A stretch of DNA of 7,562 nt from an uncultured Litoreibacter sp. (GTDB lineage: Bacteria; Pseudomonadota; Alphaproteobacteria; Rhodobacterales; Rhodobacteraceae). A program made the translations under genes and the position numbers. How positions within the stretch are numbered: the stretch's first letter is position 1; the number at the start of each line of letters is the position of its first letter. Below, piece by piece: positions 1 to 6,400 of this stretch. The notes below the pieces were generated by a model. That model was given only the letters and a program-made list of their open reading frames with translations. It did not search any database and was not told the DNA's origin. Location: contig CALFWN010000337.1 in NCBI GenBank assembly GCA_937928335.1, positions 1 through 7,562 of the forward strand, read 5' to 3'.

Positions 1-36
1 GACACTACAGTGCGAAGAAGCAGACGTTTTACCGTT

Positions 37-759
37 TCAGGTTTTTGAAGTTGACATACCTCCGCTACAAATAATCTTAGCGCCAATCTCGGAACTGCAC
101 TCTGCCGCCAGGGCGCTGGCTGCGGTTTCGATCATGGTCTCAAGCCCGCTCAGGCTAAGCCCCGCGTAAAGCAGCCCAGTGAGGGCCTCGAACCGTGGCA
201 AGCCGGGGGAGGTCCTGTGCCAGCTTCGGGCCAGATAGGTGGTTTGCCGTGACAGCGATCTGAAATAGCCGCGATTGTCCTCTGCAGACTGGCCGTTGAG
301 CAAGAACAGCGCATGGGTGATCCAGCGTATCAGCCGCCTGCCGGTCAGGTCTGGTGCCCAACCCGGCCCGACGCCTTTGCCGTAATGCGTGATCCAGCCT
401 TGCAACCAACGTTGCGACGCCTTGCGCGCGGCCCCGTCGCTGACGGCGGCCAGATCGTCCAGCCAGCCAAAGCCGTGTATTTCCGCCTCAAACAGTTGAT
501 CCGGCGCGGCCAGATCCCAGATGGAGGCGTCTGGCTGGTGGACAAGGTGTCCGCCGAACTGGAAATTCCCGCTGAGAAGCTGACGGCCCCGCGCGAAAGA
601 GCCGCTGCTGCGCGGCTCCGGCTGGTAGACGAAGCCTGTCACCTGCCCGGGCCGCGAGGCCAGCCGCGTATGCAGCCGGTCAACCAGCGATACTTTGGTG
701 ATGGGGGCCACCCGTTTTGCCCCGCCGCCCCATGTCAGGACCATATCTCGCAACTTCAT
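37..759 (-). CDS. Heparinase II/III-like protein, N-terminal part, reading frame apparently interrupted
   Basis: The 240-residue product matches the N-terminal domain of the heparinase II/III-like proteins that follow rsmB in many Rhodobacterales. Recognisable blocks are GFVYQPEPR (42-50), GSFARGRQLLSGNF (53-66), the tryptophan-rich HGFGWLDDL (95-103), GPGWAPDLTGRRLIRW (131-146) and GLPRFEALTGLLYAGLSLSG (186-205). Relatives as I know them are roughly 550-590 residues and continue with a GG(I/M)xxRNPEELL-type segment; here that point is reached at GGM (233-235) and a TGA follows five codons later. The +1 frame stays open to the left edge and reads KPE directly after the A-run, so the gene is probably frameshifted rather than naturally short. 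The family is assigned from similarity to polysaccharide lyases; the substrate is unknown and I infer none. It lies 52 bases behind rsmB. No good Shine-Dalgarno precedes the ATG, and an internal ATG at residue 6 is an alternative start. Confidence 0.72.
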   Translation of the reverse strand: MKLRDMVLTWGGGAKRVAPITKVSLVDRLHTRLASRPGQVTGFVYQPEPRSSGSFARGRQLLSGNFQFGGHLVHQPDASIWDLAAPDQLFEAEIHGFGWLDDLAAVSDGAARKASQRWLQGWITHYGKGVGPGWAPDLTGRRLIRWITHALFLLNGQSAEDNRGYFRSLSRQTTYLARSWHRTSPGLPRFEALTGLLYAGLSLSGLETMIETAASALAAECSSEIGAKIICSGGMSTSKT

Positions 760-778
760 GCTTGTTCTTGTTGCACCG

Positions 779-808
779 ATATTAGCGGTCTGCGAACTGC
801 GCTGTCAT
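779..808 (-). promoter_or_regulatory. Candidate sigma70-type promoter for the heparinase-like gene
   Basis: Read on the minus strand, ATGACA (plus coordinates 803-808, five of six matches to TTGACA) is separated by 18 bases from TAATAT (779-784, four of six matches to TATAAT). The predicted start lies about a dozen bases before the ATG at 759. The element sits just beyond the rsmB stop, so the downstream gene could be expressed independently of rsmB. This is motif matching only. Confidence 0.35.
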
Positions 809-811
809 GGC

Positions 812-2128
812 CTAGCCGGGCTTGCGAAGTGAAATCATGAAGAAGCCGTCCATTCCGCCACACTCTGACAGATGGTCAGGCCGCAGCCGGATGCCGCCCC
901 CCGGATGCAGCCAATCAGGGGAGATACCAAGCTGCTTTGCATCAGGGGTGATCTCGGTCAGAGCGTGGCGCGCGATGGCGGTTTTGGCCTGACGCTCGCC
1001 TTCCTCGGTCAGCAGCGAGCAGGTGCAATAGACCAGCCGCCCGCCCGGTTTCAGGGCAATCAGCGCCCGGTCGATCATGGCGGCTTGCAGCTCGAACAAG
1101 GGGTCCATGTCCTTGCCGGTCTTGGCAAAAGGCAAATCGGGGTGACGGCGGATGGTGCCGGTGGCGGAACAGGGCGCGTCAAGCAGGATCGCATCGTAGA
1201 ACTGCTCCGCCTCCCATTCCAGAATATCGGCGCGGATCAGCTCTGCGTGCAACCCGGTGCGGGCGAGGTTCTCTTTGACGCGGGCCATGCGTTTCGAGCT
1301 GGCATCAACCGCTGTTACCTCCGCACCCGCAGCGGCAAGCTGCATCGTCTTGCCGCCCGGTGCGGCACACAGGTCCAGCACGGCTTCACCCTGTTGCGGG
1401 TCCAGCAACCTGACCGCCAGCGCGGCGCCTGCATCCTGTACCCACCAGTCGCCATCCTCATAGCCGGGCAAGGCCGAAACCTGCCCGCCTTTGGGCAGCC
1501 GAACGGTGCCGGTGGGCAACAGCGTGCCGCCAAGCGTCTGGGCCAGCGCCGGGGCAGCTGTTGCATCTTTCGGGGTCAGATCTAGCGGCGCACCTGCCAG
1601 ATGGGCCGCTTCAATCGCTTGCACGATCTCCTCGCTATAGATGTGCACGATCCGGCGGCGGAGCCATTTGGGCAATCGGGGCACCGGCAGCTCGGCCCAG
1701 ATATCCGCGCCCTCGACAGCGACCTTTCGCAAGACCGCATTGGCCAGCCCCGACATACGGCGCGACTGCCGGCTGCGGCGCATCAGGGTGACAGCGCTGT
1801 CCACCACACCATGCGGGGCCTCGTTCTCGACCAGCAATTCAATGACGGCCAACCTCAGAACATTCAGGGCGGTCAGCGGCGGCATCCGGTCGACATAGCG
1901 CTCAATCAACGCGTCCGCGCGGCTGAGATGGCGCAGGGTCTCGGTGGCGAGCCTTTGGGCGCGGGCCTTGTCGGCCGGAGCGAGGCCCGACAGAGGCCCG
2001 ATCCCTTGCGTAAGTTCCGACAATTGCAGCCGGTCTTCCAGAACCCCGTCAAGCAGGCCAATGGCACCTTCTCGTGCGGCAAAGGCGCTTTTGTCCTGTT
2101 TCGGTGTCCTCTGCGGCGTCTCAGCCAT
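812..2128 (-). CDS. rsmB: 16S rRNA (cytosine(967)-C(5))-methyltransferase RsmB
   Basis: This 438-residue enzyme transfers a methyl group from S-adenosylmethionine to C5 of cytosine 967 (E. coli numbering) of 16S rRNA in the cytoplasm. Residues about 15-140 form the NusB-like RNA-binding domain, with NVLRLAVIELL (89-99) and GLANAVLRK (127-135). The C-terminal Rossmann-type domain carries the SAM-binding LDLCAAPGGKT (251-261) and the acidic AVDAS (273-277). It also has both RNA m5C methyltransferase cysteines: Cys320 in DAPCSATGT (317-325) and Cys370 in YCTCS (367-371). By family knowledge the TCS-motif cysteine is the nucleophile and the PC-motif cysteine helps release the product. Length is normal for the family and nothing looks broken. 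AAAGG lies upstream of the ATG at good spacing. Other NOL1/NOP2/Sun proteins share the catalytic motifs, but the N-terminal NusB domain favours RsmB. Confidence 0.95.
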   Translation of the reverse strand: MAETPQRTPKQDKSAFAAREGAIGLLDGVLEDRLQLSELTQGIGPLSGLAPADKARAQRLATETLRHLSRADALIERYVDRMPPLTALNVLRLAVIELLVENEAPHGVVDSAVTLMRRSRQSRRMSGLANAVLRKVAVEGADIWAELPVPRLPKWLRRRIVHIYSEEIVQAIEAAHLAGAPLDLTPKDATAAPALAQTLGGTLLPTGTVRLPKGGQVSALPGYEDGDWWVQDAGAALAVRLLDPQQGEAVLDLCAAPGGKTMQLAAAGAEVTAVDASSKRMARVKENLARTGLHAELIRADILEWEAEQFYDAILLDAPCSATGTIRRHPDLPFAKTGKDMDPLFELQAAMIDRALIALKPGGRLVYCTCSLLTEEGERQAKTAIARHALTEITPDAKQLGISPDWLHPGGGIRLRPDHLSECGGMDGFFMISLRKPG

Positions 2129-2143
2129 GCGCTGCCTTTCGAT

Positions 2144-2160
2144 CTTCGCAGCAAGCGAAG
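2144..2160. repeat. 6-bp inverted repeat in the rsmB leader
   Basis: CTTCGC (2144-2149) and GCGAAG (2155-2160) are perfect inverted copies separated by five bases. They lie in the 68-base gap between the divergent rsmB and SdhAF4 genes, upstream of the rsmB Shine-Dalgarno. They could form an RNA hairpin in the rsmB leader or an operator. No T-tract follows on the rsmB side, so it is not a convincing terminator. Confidence 0.35.
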
Positions 2161-2161
2161 C

Positions 2162-2189
2162 TTGTTTCTCTATCCGGCTGGCGTATATC
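2162..2189 (+). promoter_or_regulatory. Candidate promoter for the SdhAF4 gene
   Basis: TTGTTT (2162-2167) and TATATC (2184-2189) are separated by 16 bases, resembling a sigma70-type -35/-10 pair (three and four of six matches). A start about seven bases after the -10 would fall at or next to the ATG at 2197. There is little Shine-Dalgarno sequence before that ATG, so the transcript may be leaderless. This is inference from motif matching. Confidence 0.35.
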
Positions 2190-2196
2190 AGCAGGT

Positions 2197-2376
2197 ATGA
2201 GCAAACAAGCAGACAAACCTATCCCCGAGGCCGCCAAGCGCGCATTGGCGGAAGCCGAGGAACGGCGCAAGGCCGCCAAAGCTGCCAAATTGCCCCCCGA
2301 ATTGGGAGGGCGCGACGGGCCGGAGCCCGTGCGTTACGGTGATTGGGAACGCAAGGGAATTGCGGTAGATTTCTAG
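2197..2376 (+). CDS. Succinate dehydrogenase assembly factor 4 family protein (DUF1674)
   Basis: The 59-residue protein has a charged, Ala/Lys/Glu-rich N-terminal helix (about 11-31) and the diagnostic DUF1674/SdhAF4 C-terminal block. That block runs from PELGG (34-38) through GPEP (41-44) to RYGDWERKG (46-54) and ends in DF. In mitochondria, SDHAF4/Sdh8 binds the flavinylated SdhA subunit and protects it before it joins SdhB; bacterial members are thought to do the same in the cytoplasm. The length is typical. The ATG at 2197 is chosen because the conserved family begins close to it and the upstream in-frame extension runs into the rsmB start region. The gene is divergent from rsmB and convergent with the exported-protein gene, with a four-base stop overlap. 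Confidence 0.88.
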   Translation: MSKQADKPIPEAAKRALAEAEERRKAAKAAKLPPELGGRDGPEPVRYGDWERKGIAVDF

Positions 2377-2738
2377 CGCATCTTCAGATCGGCAAACTCG
2401 CCCGCGCCCCGGTCAGAGGTGAAGCGGATCGTGTCGCCGTCGATTGTGACTTCCTGACAATTTGGCCCAAGGTCCTGACGACCCCAGAAAAGCGACCGGC
2501 AGAAATACCCGTCGCGCCATTGCCATTCGCCGCGGACCCGGATGCCGAAGGCGCGGCCCTTGATCTGCCCCGCCGGGGTGACATTGACCGAGATGCCGGT
2601 GATCTTGAGATCCTTGCCCTCAATGGCTTGGACGAATTCCTCACGGCTCTCGATTTTCTCGAAAGCCAATGCTGTGGCTGGCAGGAGCATACAGGTCAGG
2701 CCCACCATAGCTGCCGCGATTTTCCCAGATTTCTGCAT
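2373..2738 (-). CDS. Small exported protein with two cysteines, function unknown
   Basis: The 121-residue product begins with a Sec signal peptide: Lys3 and Lys6, a hydrophobic core (about 7-20) and an ALA cleavage site before Phe26. The mature part of about 96 residues should be periplasmic. It contains GRAFG (61-65), WQWRDGYFCR (72-81), WGRQDLGPNCQ (85-95) and IRFTSDRGAGEFADL (104-118). Cys80 and Cys94 are the only mature cysteines and probably form a disulfide. I know similar short proteins in Rhodobacterales that carry a misleading dihydrodipicolinate reductase name; nothing here resembles a dehydrogenase, and the name may come from dapB, which lies next to it here. The start at 2738 is preferred over an in-frame ATG at 2762 because GGAG lies seven bases upstream and the signal peptide then has normal length. 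The gene is 87 bases downstream of dapB on the same strand. Confidence 0.78.
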   Translation of the reverse strand: MQKSGKIAAAMVGLTCMLLPATALAFEKIESREEFVQAIEGKDLKITGISVNVTPAGQIKGRAFGIRVRGEWQWRDGYFCRSLFWGRQDLGPNCQEVTIDGDTIRFTSDRGAGEFADLKMR

Positions 2739-2825
2739 CTTGCTGCTCCAGCTTTTTTGCATCGTCCATGACGATACGCAGCAAGAGGCGCTTTGGTTCA
2801 GTTCCAGAGGAAAATTCTTCAGCCG

Positions 2826-3635
2826 CTACAGCCCCAGAACATCCATCATGTCATACTGGCCCGGCCCTTTATCCTGCCCCCAAAGCGCGGCTTTGAGTGC
2901 GCCGCGGGCGAAAATCACCCTGTCGGTGGCCAGATGGCGCAGTACGATGCGCTCGCCATCGGCGGCAAACACCACGTCATGCTCACCCACAACATCGCCG
3001 CCGCGAATGGCCGTGAAACCAATATCGCCGGGCTTGCGGGCGCCTGTAATCCCGTCTCGGCCACTGTCTTTGACGTCAGCCAGCGAGACCCCACGCCCCT
3101 GTGCCGCCGCCTCGCCCAGCATCAGCGCGGTGCCGGAGGGGGCGTCGACCTTGTGGCGGTGATGGGCCTCTACCACCTCGATGTCGAAATCCTCGTCCAG
3201 CGCTTCGGCCACCATCCGGGTGAGCTTGGTCAAAAGGTTCACGCCAAGGCTCATATTGCCAGCGCGAATAATCGGCGCATGACGGGCAGCGGCGGCGATC
3301 CTGGCAAGGTCTGCATCCTCCATCCCGGTTGTGCCGATCACATGGACAGCGCGGGCCTGAGCTGCCAGCTCTGCATGAGCGACAGTCGCGGCGGGGGAGG
3401 TGAAATCGATAATGGCCTGCGCATCCTTGACGACCTCAATGGTGTCGCTGACGACCGGCACGCCGATTGCGGCACCGCCCAGCGCCGCGCCAAGGTCCTG
3501 GCCGATCCAGTCATGGCCCTCGCGCTCTGTGACGCCGACCAGATGGCATTTGTCAGAGGCCTGAACGGTCTCAATCAACATACGGCCCATACGGCCTGAT
3601 GCGCCTGTGATCACGATACCCGGTCCGCTGGTCAT
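2826..3635 (-). CDS. dapB: 4-hydroxy-tetrahydrodipicolinate reductase DapB
   Basis: DapB reduces 4-hydroxy-tetrahydrodipicolinate with NAD(P)H to tetrahydrodipicolinate in the cytoplasm, the second committed step of the diaminopimelate/lysine pathway that feeds peptidoglycan. The 269 residues are the normal length. The N-terminal nucleotide-binding fold opens with the glycine-rich [11 protein letters not shown] (9-19). DFTSP (77-81) and GTTG (101-104) are the usual active-site strand-loop elements. The signature [15 protein letters not shown] (156-170) includes His158, His159 and Lys162, equivalent to E. coli His159, His160 and Lys163, of which His159 and Lys163 act in catalysis. The AAAGGA Shine-Dalgarno about eight bases before the ATG fixes the start. 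The gene is divergent from rbfA across 76 bases and upstream of the small exported-protein gene. All key residues are present. Confidence 0.96.
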   Translation of the reverse strand: MTSGPGIVITGASGRMGRMLIETVQASDKCHLVGVTEREGHDWIGQDLGAALGGAAIGVPVVSDTIEVVKDAQAIIDFTSPAATVAHAELAAQARAVHVIGTTGMEDADLARIAAAARHAPIIRAGNMSLGVNLLTKLTRMVAEALDEDFDIEVVEAHHRHKVDAPSGTALMLGEAAAQGRGVSLADVKDSGRDGITGARKPGDIGFTAIRGGDVVGEHDVVFAADGERIVLRHLATDRVIFARGALKAALWGQDKGPGQYDMMDVLGL

Positions 3636-3711
3636 CTGGTGGTCCTTTCTTGATGCCCGAGAGGTTTAGGCCCCATTGCACCATGCTCGCAAGGGGCTTA
3701 AGTGGCACGCT

Positions 3712-4107
3712 ATGGCAAAGAAATCTAATTTCTCCGGGGCGGGGCCGTCCCAAAGGCAATTGCGTGTGGGCGAGCTGATCCGCCGCACCCTGGCCGATGT
3801 GCTCAATCGGGGCGACATTCACGACCCTGATCTGAACCGGCTTTCCATCACGGTCTCGGAGGTGCGTATCACGCCGGATCTGAAAATCGCGACGGCATTC
3901 GTGCTGCCTCTGGGCGGCGACAAGCGCGAGGAAACCATCGAGGCGCTGGCCCGCAACAAAGGCGAGCTGCGCCGCGCCTTGAGCAAGGAAATGACGATGA
4001 AATACGCGCCAGACCTGCGCTTCCTGCTGGATGAGAGCTTTGACCGCATGGACGAGACCAACCGTCTGCTCAACCAAGAGGCCGTGCGCCGCGACGTGGA
4101 AAGCTAG
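3712..4107 (+). CDS. rbfA: 30S ribosome-binding factor RbfA
   Basis: RbfA binds the 30S subunit near helix 1 of 16S rRNA, assists late maturation and processing of the 5' end, and supports growth in the cold. The 131-residue protein has the KH-like fold pattern of the family: the [16 protein letters not shown] helix (16-31), [19 protein letters not shown] strands (46-64), a helix at 72-97 containing [10 protein letters not shown], and the final strand [13 protein letters not shown] (100-112). Length is normal. The ATG at 3712 is chosen because [16 protein letters not shown] is the usual alphaproteobacterial N-terminus and the in-frame ATG at 3676 only adds a non-conserved dozen residues. An AAGGGG lies 15 bases upstream, which is far, so the ribosome-binding site is weak. 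truB follows after 86 bases, the common rbfA-truB arrangement. Confidence 0.94.
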   Translation: MAKKSNFSGAGPSQRQLRVGELIRRTLADVLNRGDIHDPDLNRLSITVSEVRITPDLKIATAFVLPLGGDKREETIEALARNKGELRRALSKEMTMKYAPDLRFLLDESFDRMDETNRLLNQEAVRRDVES

Positions 4108-4193
4108 AGCCCAGGCGCGCCTGACGGGTCATTGACGCCAAAGGCAGGCGGCAGTAGCACGCGGTCTCATTTTGCAGGTAAGGAACTTCCCCC

Positions 4194-5099
4194 GTGGCAC
4201 GCCGTAAAAAAGGTCGCGACATCTCTGGCTGGCTGGTGGTCGACAAGCCCGCAGGCGTCAGTTCCAATACTGTGGTGGGCAAAATCCGCTGGGCTTTTTC
4301 GGCCAATAAGGCAGGCCATGCCGGGACTCTGGACCCGGAGGCAACAGGCATTCTGGCGATTGCCCTGGGGGAGGCCACCAAGACGGTCCCCTATATCACC
4401 GACGCGCTGAAAGCCTATGACTTCACCATCCGGCTGGGCGAGGCGACCAACACGGATGACAGCGAGGGGGAGGTCATTGCCACCTCGGACCTGCGCCCGT
4501 CGGATGAGGAAATCATCGCCGCACTGGCCCCGTTCACAGGGGATATCTTGCAGGTGCCCCCGAAGTTTTCCGCCGTGAAAGTAGATGGCAAACGCGCCTA
4601 TGCGCTTTCGCGCAGCGGGGAGGATGTCACGCTGGCCGCGCGGCCGCTTTATGTGGATGAGCTGACCCTGCTGGAACGGTCGGACCCCGATCATGTGACC
4701 TTGCATATGGTCTGCGGCAAGGGTGGGTATGTCCGCTCCATCGCGCGTGATCTCGGGGATGCGCTGGGCTGCCACGGACATGTCCGCAGCTTGCGGCGGG
4801 TCTGGTCCGGCCCGTTCGAGCTGGAAGACGCCGTCACACTGGAGCAGGTCGAGGCGTTGGCCAAGACCCCCGAGATTGACGAGATGTTGCTGCCGCTGGA
4901 AACCGGGCTGGCTGACGTACCGGAGCTGCCGACTACCATTGATGGGGCGCGCAAGCTGCGCAATGGCAATCCGGGCATGGTTCTGGCGTCGGATGCGCAA
5001 TATGGCGATGAGGCCTGGGCCTCGCTGGACGGCAAAGCCGTCGCGGTGGGGCGGTATAAGGCCGGGGAGCTGCATCCGAGTCGCGTTTTCAAACAGTGA
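4194..5099 (+). CDS. truB: tRNA pseudouridine(55) synthase TruB
   Basis: TruB isomerises uridine 55 in the T-loop of tRNAs to pseudouridine and also acts as a tRNA folding chaperone. The 301-residue protein carries the family motif [14 protein letters not shown] (41-54) with the catalytic Asp47 (Asp48 in E. coli). The substrate-pocket Tyr75 lies in [10 protein letters not shown] (73-82), and Arg181 lies in [12 protein letters not shown] (177-188). The region from about 235 is the small C-terminal TruB/PUA-like domain, with a GARKLRNG block (251-258). Start: a GTG at 4194 with an AAGGA Shine-Dalgarno (4180-4184) nine bases upstream; the translation then begins with the expected basic [19 protein letters not shown]. 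It follows rbfA and is probably co-transcribed. No clear terminator follows it. Confidence 0.96.
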   Translation: MARRKKGRDISGWLVVDKPAGVSSNTVVGKIRWAFSANKAGHAGTLDPEATGILAIALGEATKTVPYITDALKAYDFTIRLGEATNTDDSEGEVIATSDLRPSDEEIIAALAPFTGDILQVPPKFSAVKVDGKRAYALSRSGEDVTLAARPLYVDELTLLERSDPDHVTLHMVCGKGGYVRSIARDLGDALGCHGHVRSLRRVWSGPFELEDAVTLEQVEALAKTPEIDEMLLPLETGLADVPELPTTIDGARKLRNGNPGMVLASDAQYGDEAWASLDGKAVAVGRYKAGELHPSRVFKQ

Positions 5100-5312
5100 T
5101 ACGCGACACGCGCCCAAATCATTACAGCTAGGTGCGCCAATGCACGTGCCTCTTTGAAAAATGAGAGGTGGGGCTGGGTTTGTGCCCGGATTTGTTACAG
5201 AACCGATCACGCCGCGCGGCCTTTGATCAGGTCCCCGTGAGCGGGGTATCTGCGAGCCGCCGCGGTTGGCTAGACAGGATGCAACAGAAACACCCCCCTT
5301 AGGAGGCACATC
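5100..5312. other. Intergenic region with small hairpins, no gene seen
   Basis: No convincing coding sequence is visible in this 213-base gap. It holds CCTCT/AGAGG around a ten-base spacer (5149-5168), a perfect palindrome GCCGCGCGGC (5211-5220), and CCCCG/CGGGG around TGAG (5233-5246). None is followed by a T-run, so an intrinsic terminator for truB is not shown. TTGATC (5223-5228) and TATCTG (5247-5252), 18 bases apart, are a weak promoter candidate for the membrane-protein gene, with the third hairpin lying inside the spacer. Confidence 0.5.
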
Positions 5313-5792
5313 ATGACCAAGACTTCTCCCTGGACCATCCTCATCGCAGGCGCATTGGCCACGCTTGCCTTTGATTTCTTCGGCCAGGCGCTTTCGCCGT
5401 TGCTGGGCTTTTCGAAACTGGCCCCCGCCGGTCTGGCGCAATCCACTGTGCAAACCGTGTTCGGCGCGGCGCCTAAAGGCATTGGCGACGCGGTGCATAT
5501 CATCAACGGGTTGATGATCTACTCGCTGGGCTATGTTCTGGTCGCCCGGCCCGTTCAGGCACGCATCTGGCCCAGCCTGCACTGGTCAGTGACCGCTGTG
5601 GTCTACGGTGTCGGGCTTTGGGTTTTCGCCCTTTACGGGGTCGCGCATCTGATCACCGGGAACGCGCCTTTCCTTGGCTGGACCGGCATCACCTGGGTCG
5701 CGCTTTGGGGCCATATCCTTTATGCCTTGGTGCTTGTCTGGGCGATTGAAAAAGCGCCGCTGAGCCTGGGTCACAAAACCGCCGAGGCTTGA
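5313..5792 (+). CDS. Four-helix inner-membrane protein, function unknown
   Basis: I do not recognise the 159-residue product with certainty; it resembles small uncharacterised DUF-type membrane proteins. Four hydrophobic segments are visible at about 8-28, 61-79, 90-112 and 123-145, with a short amphipathic stretch between the first two and a hydrophilic C-terminal tail. The first segment contains Asp21, unusual inside a helix. Four histidines (62, 90, 112, 134) lie in or at the ends of helices 2-4, with His154 in the tail. A strong AGGAGG (5301-5306) six bases before the ATG makes the start firm and suggests efficient translation. The DUF1643 gene starts 32 bases after its stop, so the two are probably one transcript. 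No enzymatic motif is visible, and transport, sensing or membrane-assembly roles cannot be told apart. Confidence 0.8.
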   Translation: MTKTSPWTILIAGALATLAFDFFGQALSPLLGFSKLAPAGLAQSTVQTVFGAAPKGIGDAVHIINGLMIYSLGYVLVARPVQARIWPSLHWSVTAVVYGVGLWVFALYGVAHLITGNAPFLGWTGITWVALWGHILYALVLVWAIEKAPLSLGHKTAEA

Positions 5793-5824
5793 AGAGGCAA
5801 TCATGGCCTGCCACAAGGCGGGCC

Positions 5825-6331
5825 ATGATCACGCGCACCCATCTCAAAGACGACGCAGCCAGCACGGCCACCTATTCAGACTGCGAGCGATACCGCTACG
5901 ACCTGACCCGGGTGTGGGATGGCGAGCGCCGTAAAATCGCCTTTGTGATGCTGAACCCGTCGACCGCAACAGAAGTGCAGAACGACCCCACGGTTGAGCG
6001 TTGCGAGCGCCGGGCGCGGGCTTTGGGCTATGGCGCTTTTCGGGTCTGCAACATTTTCGCCTGGCGTGACACCGACCCGTTTGCAATGCGCAAGGCGCCT
6101 GAGCCCATCGGCCCCTCCAATGACGCCGCCATCACGCAGGCCTGCCACTGGGCTGACACCGTGGTTTGCGCCTGGGGCACGCATGGGGCGCATCTGGGGC
6201 GCGGGCCGCAGGTTGAGACGCTGATGCGCGCCTCCGGCAAGCCGCTCTTTCATCTCGGGCTCAGCAAGGCGGGTCATCCCAAACACCCGCTCTATATTGC
6301 CTATGCCCAGCAGCCTGAGCCCTGGGGCTGA
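5825..6331 (+). CDS. DUF1643 domain-containing protein
   Basis: The 168-residue protein matches the DUF1643 pattern almost from end to end: CERYRYDLTRVW (20-31), VMLNPSTA (41-48), NDPTVERC (53-60), GYGAFRVCNIFAWRDTDP (68-85), EPIGPSND (93-100), VVCAWG (113-118) and LGLSKAGHPKHPLYI (144-158). The biochemical function of the family is unknown to me. It is found in both chromosomes and phages and looks like a soluble single domain. The ATG at 5825 is chosen because AAGG lies six bases upstream and the conserved part starts close behind it. An in-frame TTG at 5789 would overlap the preceding stop, has no such site and adds only non-conserved residues. It sits between a membrane-protein gene and rpsO. 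The motif order recalls uracil-DNA glycosylase folds; this is speculation treated in the findings. Confidence 0.87.
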   Translation: MITRTHLKDDAASTATYSDCERYRYDLTRVWDGERRKIAFVMLNPSTATEVQNDPTVERCERRARALGYGAFRVCNIFAWRDTDPFAMRKAPEPIGPSNDAAITQACHWADTVVCAWGTHGAHLGRGPQVETLMRASGKPLFHLGLSKAGHPKHPLYIAYAQQPEPWG

Positions 6332-6364
6332 AAGGCGGCAACATGACGGGCCGCAAGGAATCGC

Positions 6365-6393
6365 TTCCCTTTTTAACGCGGGCACCCTATACG
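6365..6393 (+). promoter_or_regulatory. Weak candidate promoter for rpsO
   Basis: TATACG (6388-6393, four of six -10 matches) lies 17 bases behind TTCCCT (6365-6370, three of six -35 matches), in the 153-base gap before rpsO. A start near 6400 would give a leader of about 85 bases that includes the hairpins described separately. The -35 match is poor, so a promoter is likely in this gap but its exact position is uncertain. Confidence 0.3.
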
Positions 6394-6400
6394 CGCTCAT

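Noticed and set aside
872..1585. A 237-codon open frame on the plus strand
   Set aside because: It is the complement of the rsmB catalytic domain, whose motifs are intact on the minus strand.
2687..2738. A possible lipoprotein signal in the small exported protein (Cys16 after GLT)
   Set aside because: The residue before the cysteine is Thr rather than Gly, Ala or Ser, and a normal signal peptidase I site (ALA before Phe26) follows.
2793..3599. A 268-codon open frame on the plus strand
   Set aside because: It is a shadow of dapB with no recognisable domain.
3664..3692. A minus-strand -35/-10 pair for dapB (TTGCGA, 17 bases, CTAAAC)
   Set aside because: The -10 matches only two of six consensus positions. 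A promoter must exist in this 76-base divergent gap, but I cannot place it.
3676..3711. An upstream in-frame ATG that would lengthen RbfA by 12 residues
   Set aside because: The added residues are not part of the family N-terminus and no better ribosome-binding site supports it.
4167..5582. A 471-codon open frame on the minus strand
   Set aside because: It lies antisense to all of truB and part of the membrane-protein gene, is rich in Arg/Gly/Gln/Pro as GC-rich shadow frames are, and matches no family, while truB carries every catalytic motif.
5789..5824. A TTG start giving the DUF1643 protein 12 more residues
   Set aside because: It overlaps the preceding stop codon, lacks a Shine-Dalgarno and adds no conserved sequence; the ATG at 5825 has AAGG at proper spacing.
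6357..6374. An intrinsic terminator after the DUF1643 gene (GGAA/TTCC stem and five T)
   Set aside because: The stem is only four AT/GC-mixed pairs with an unpaired C before the T-run, too weak to call a terminator.
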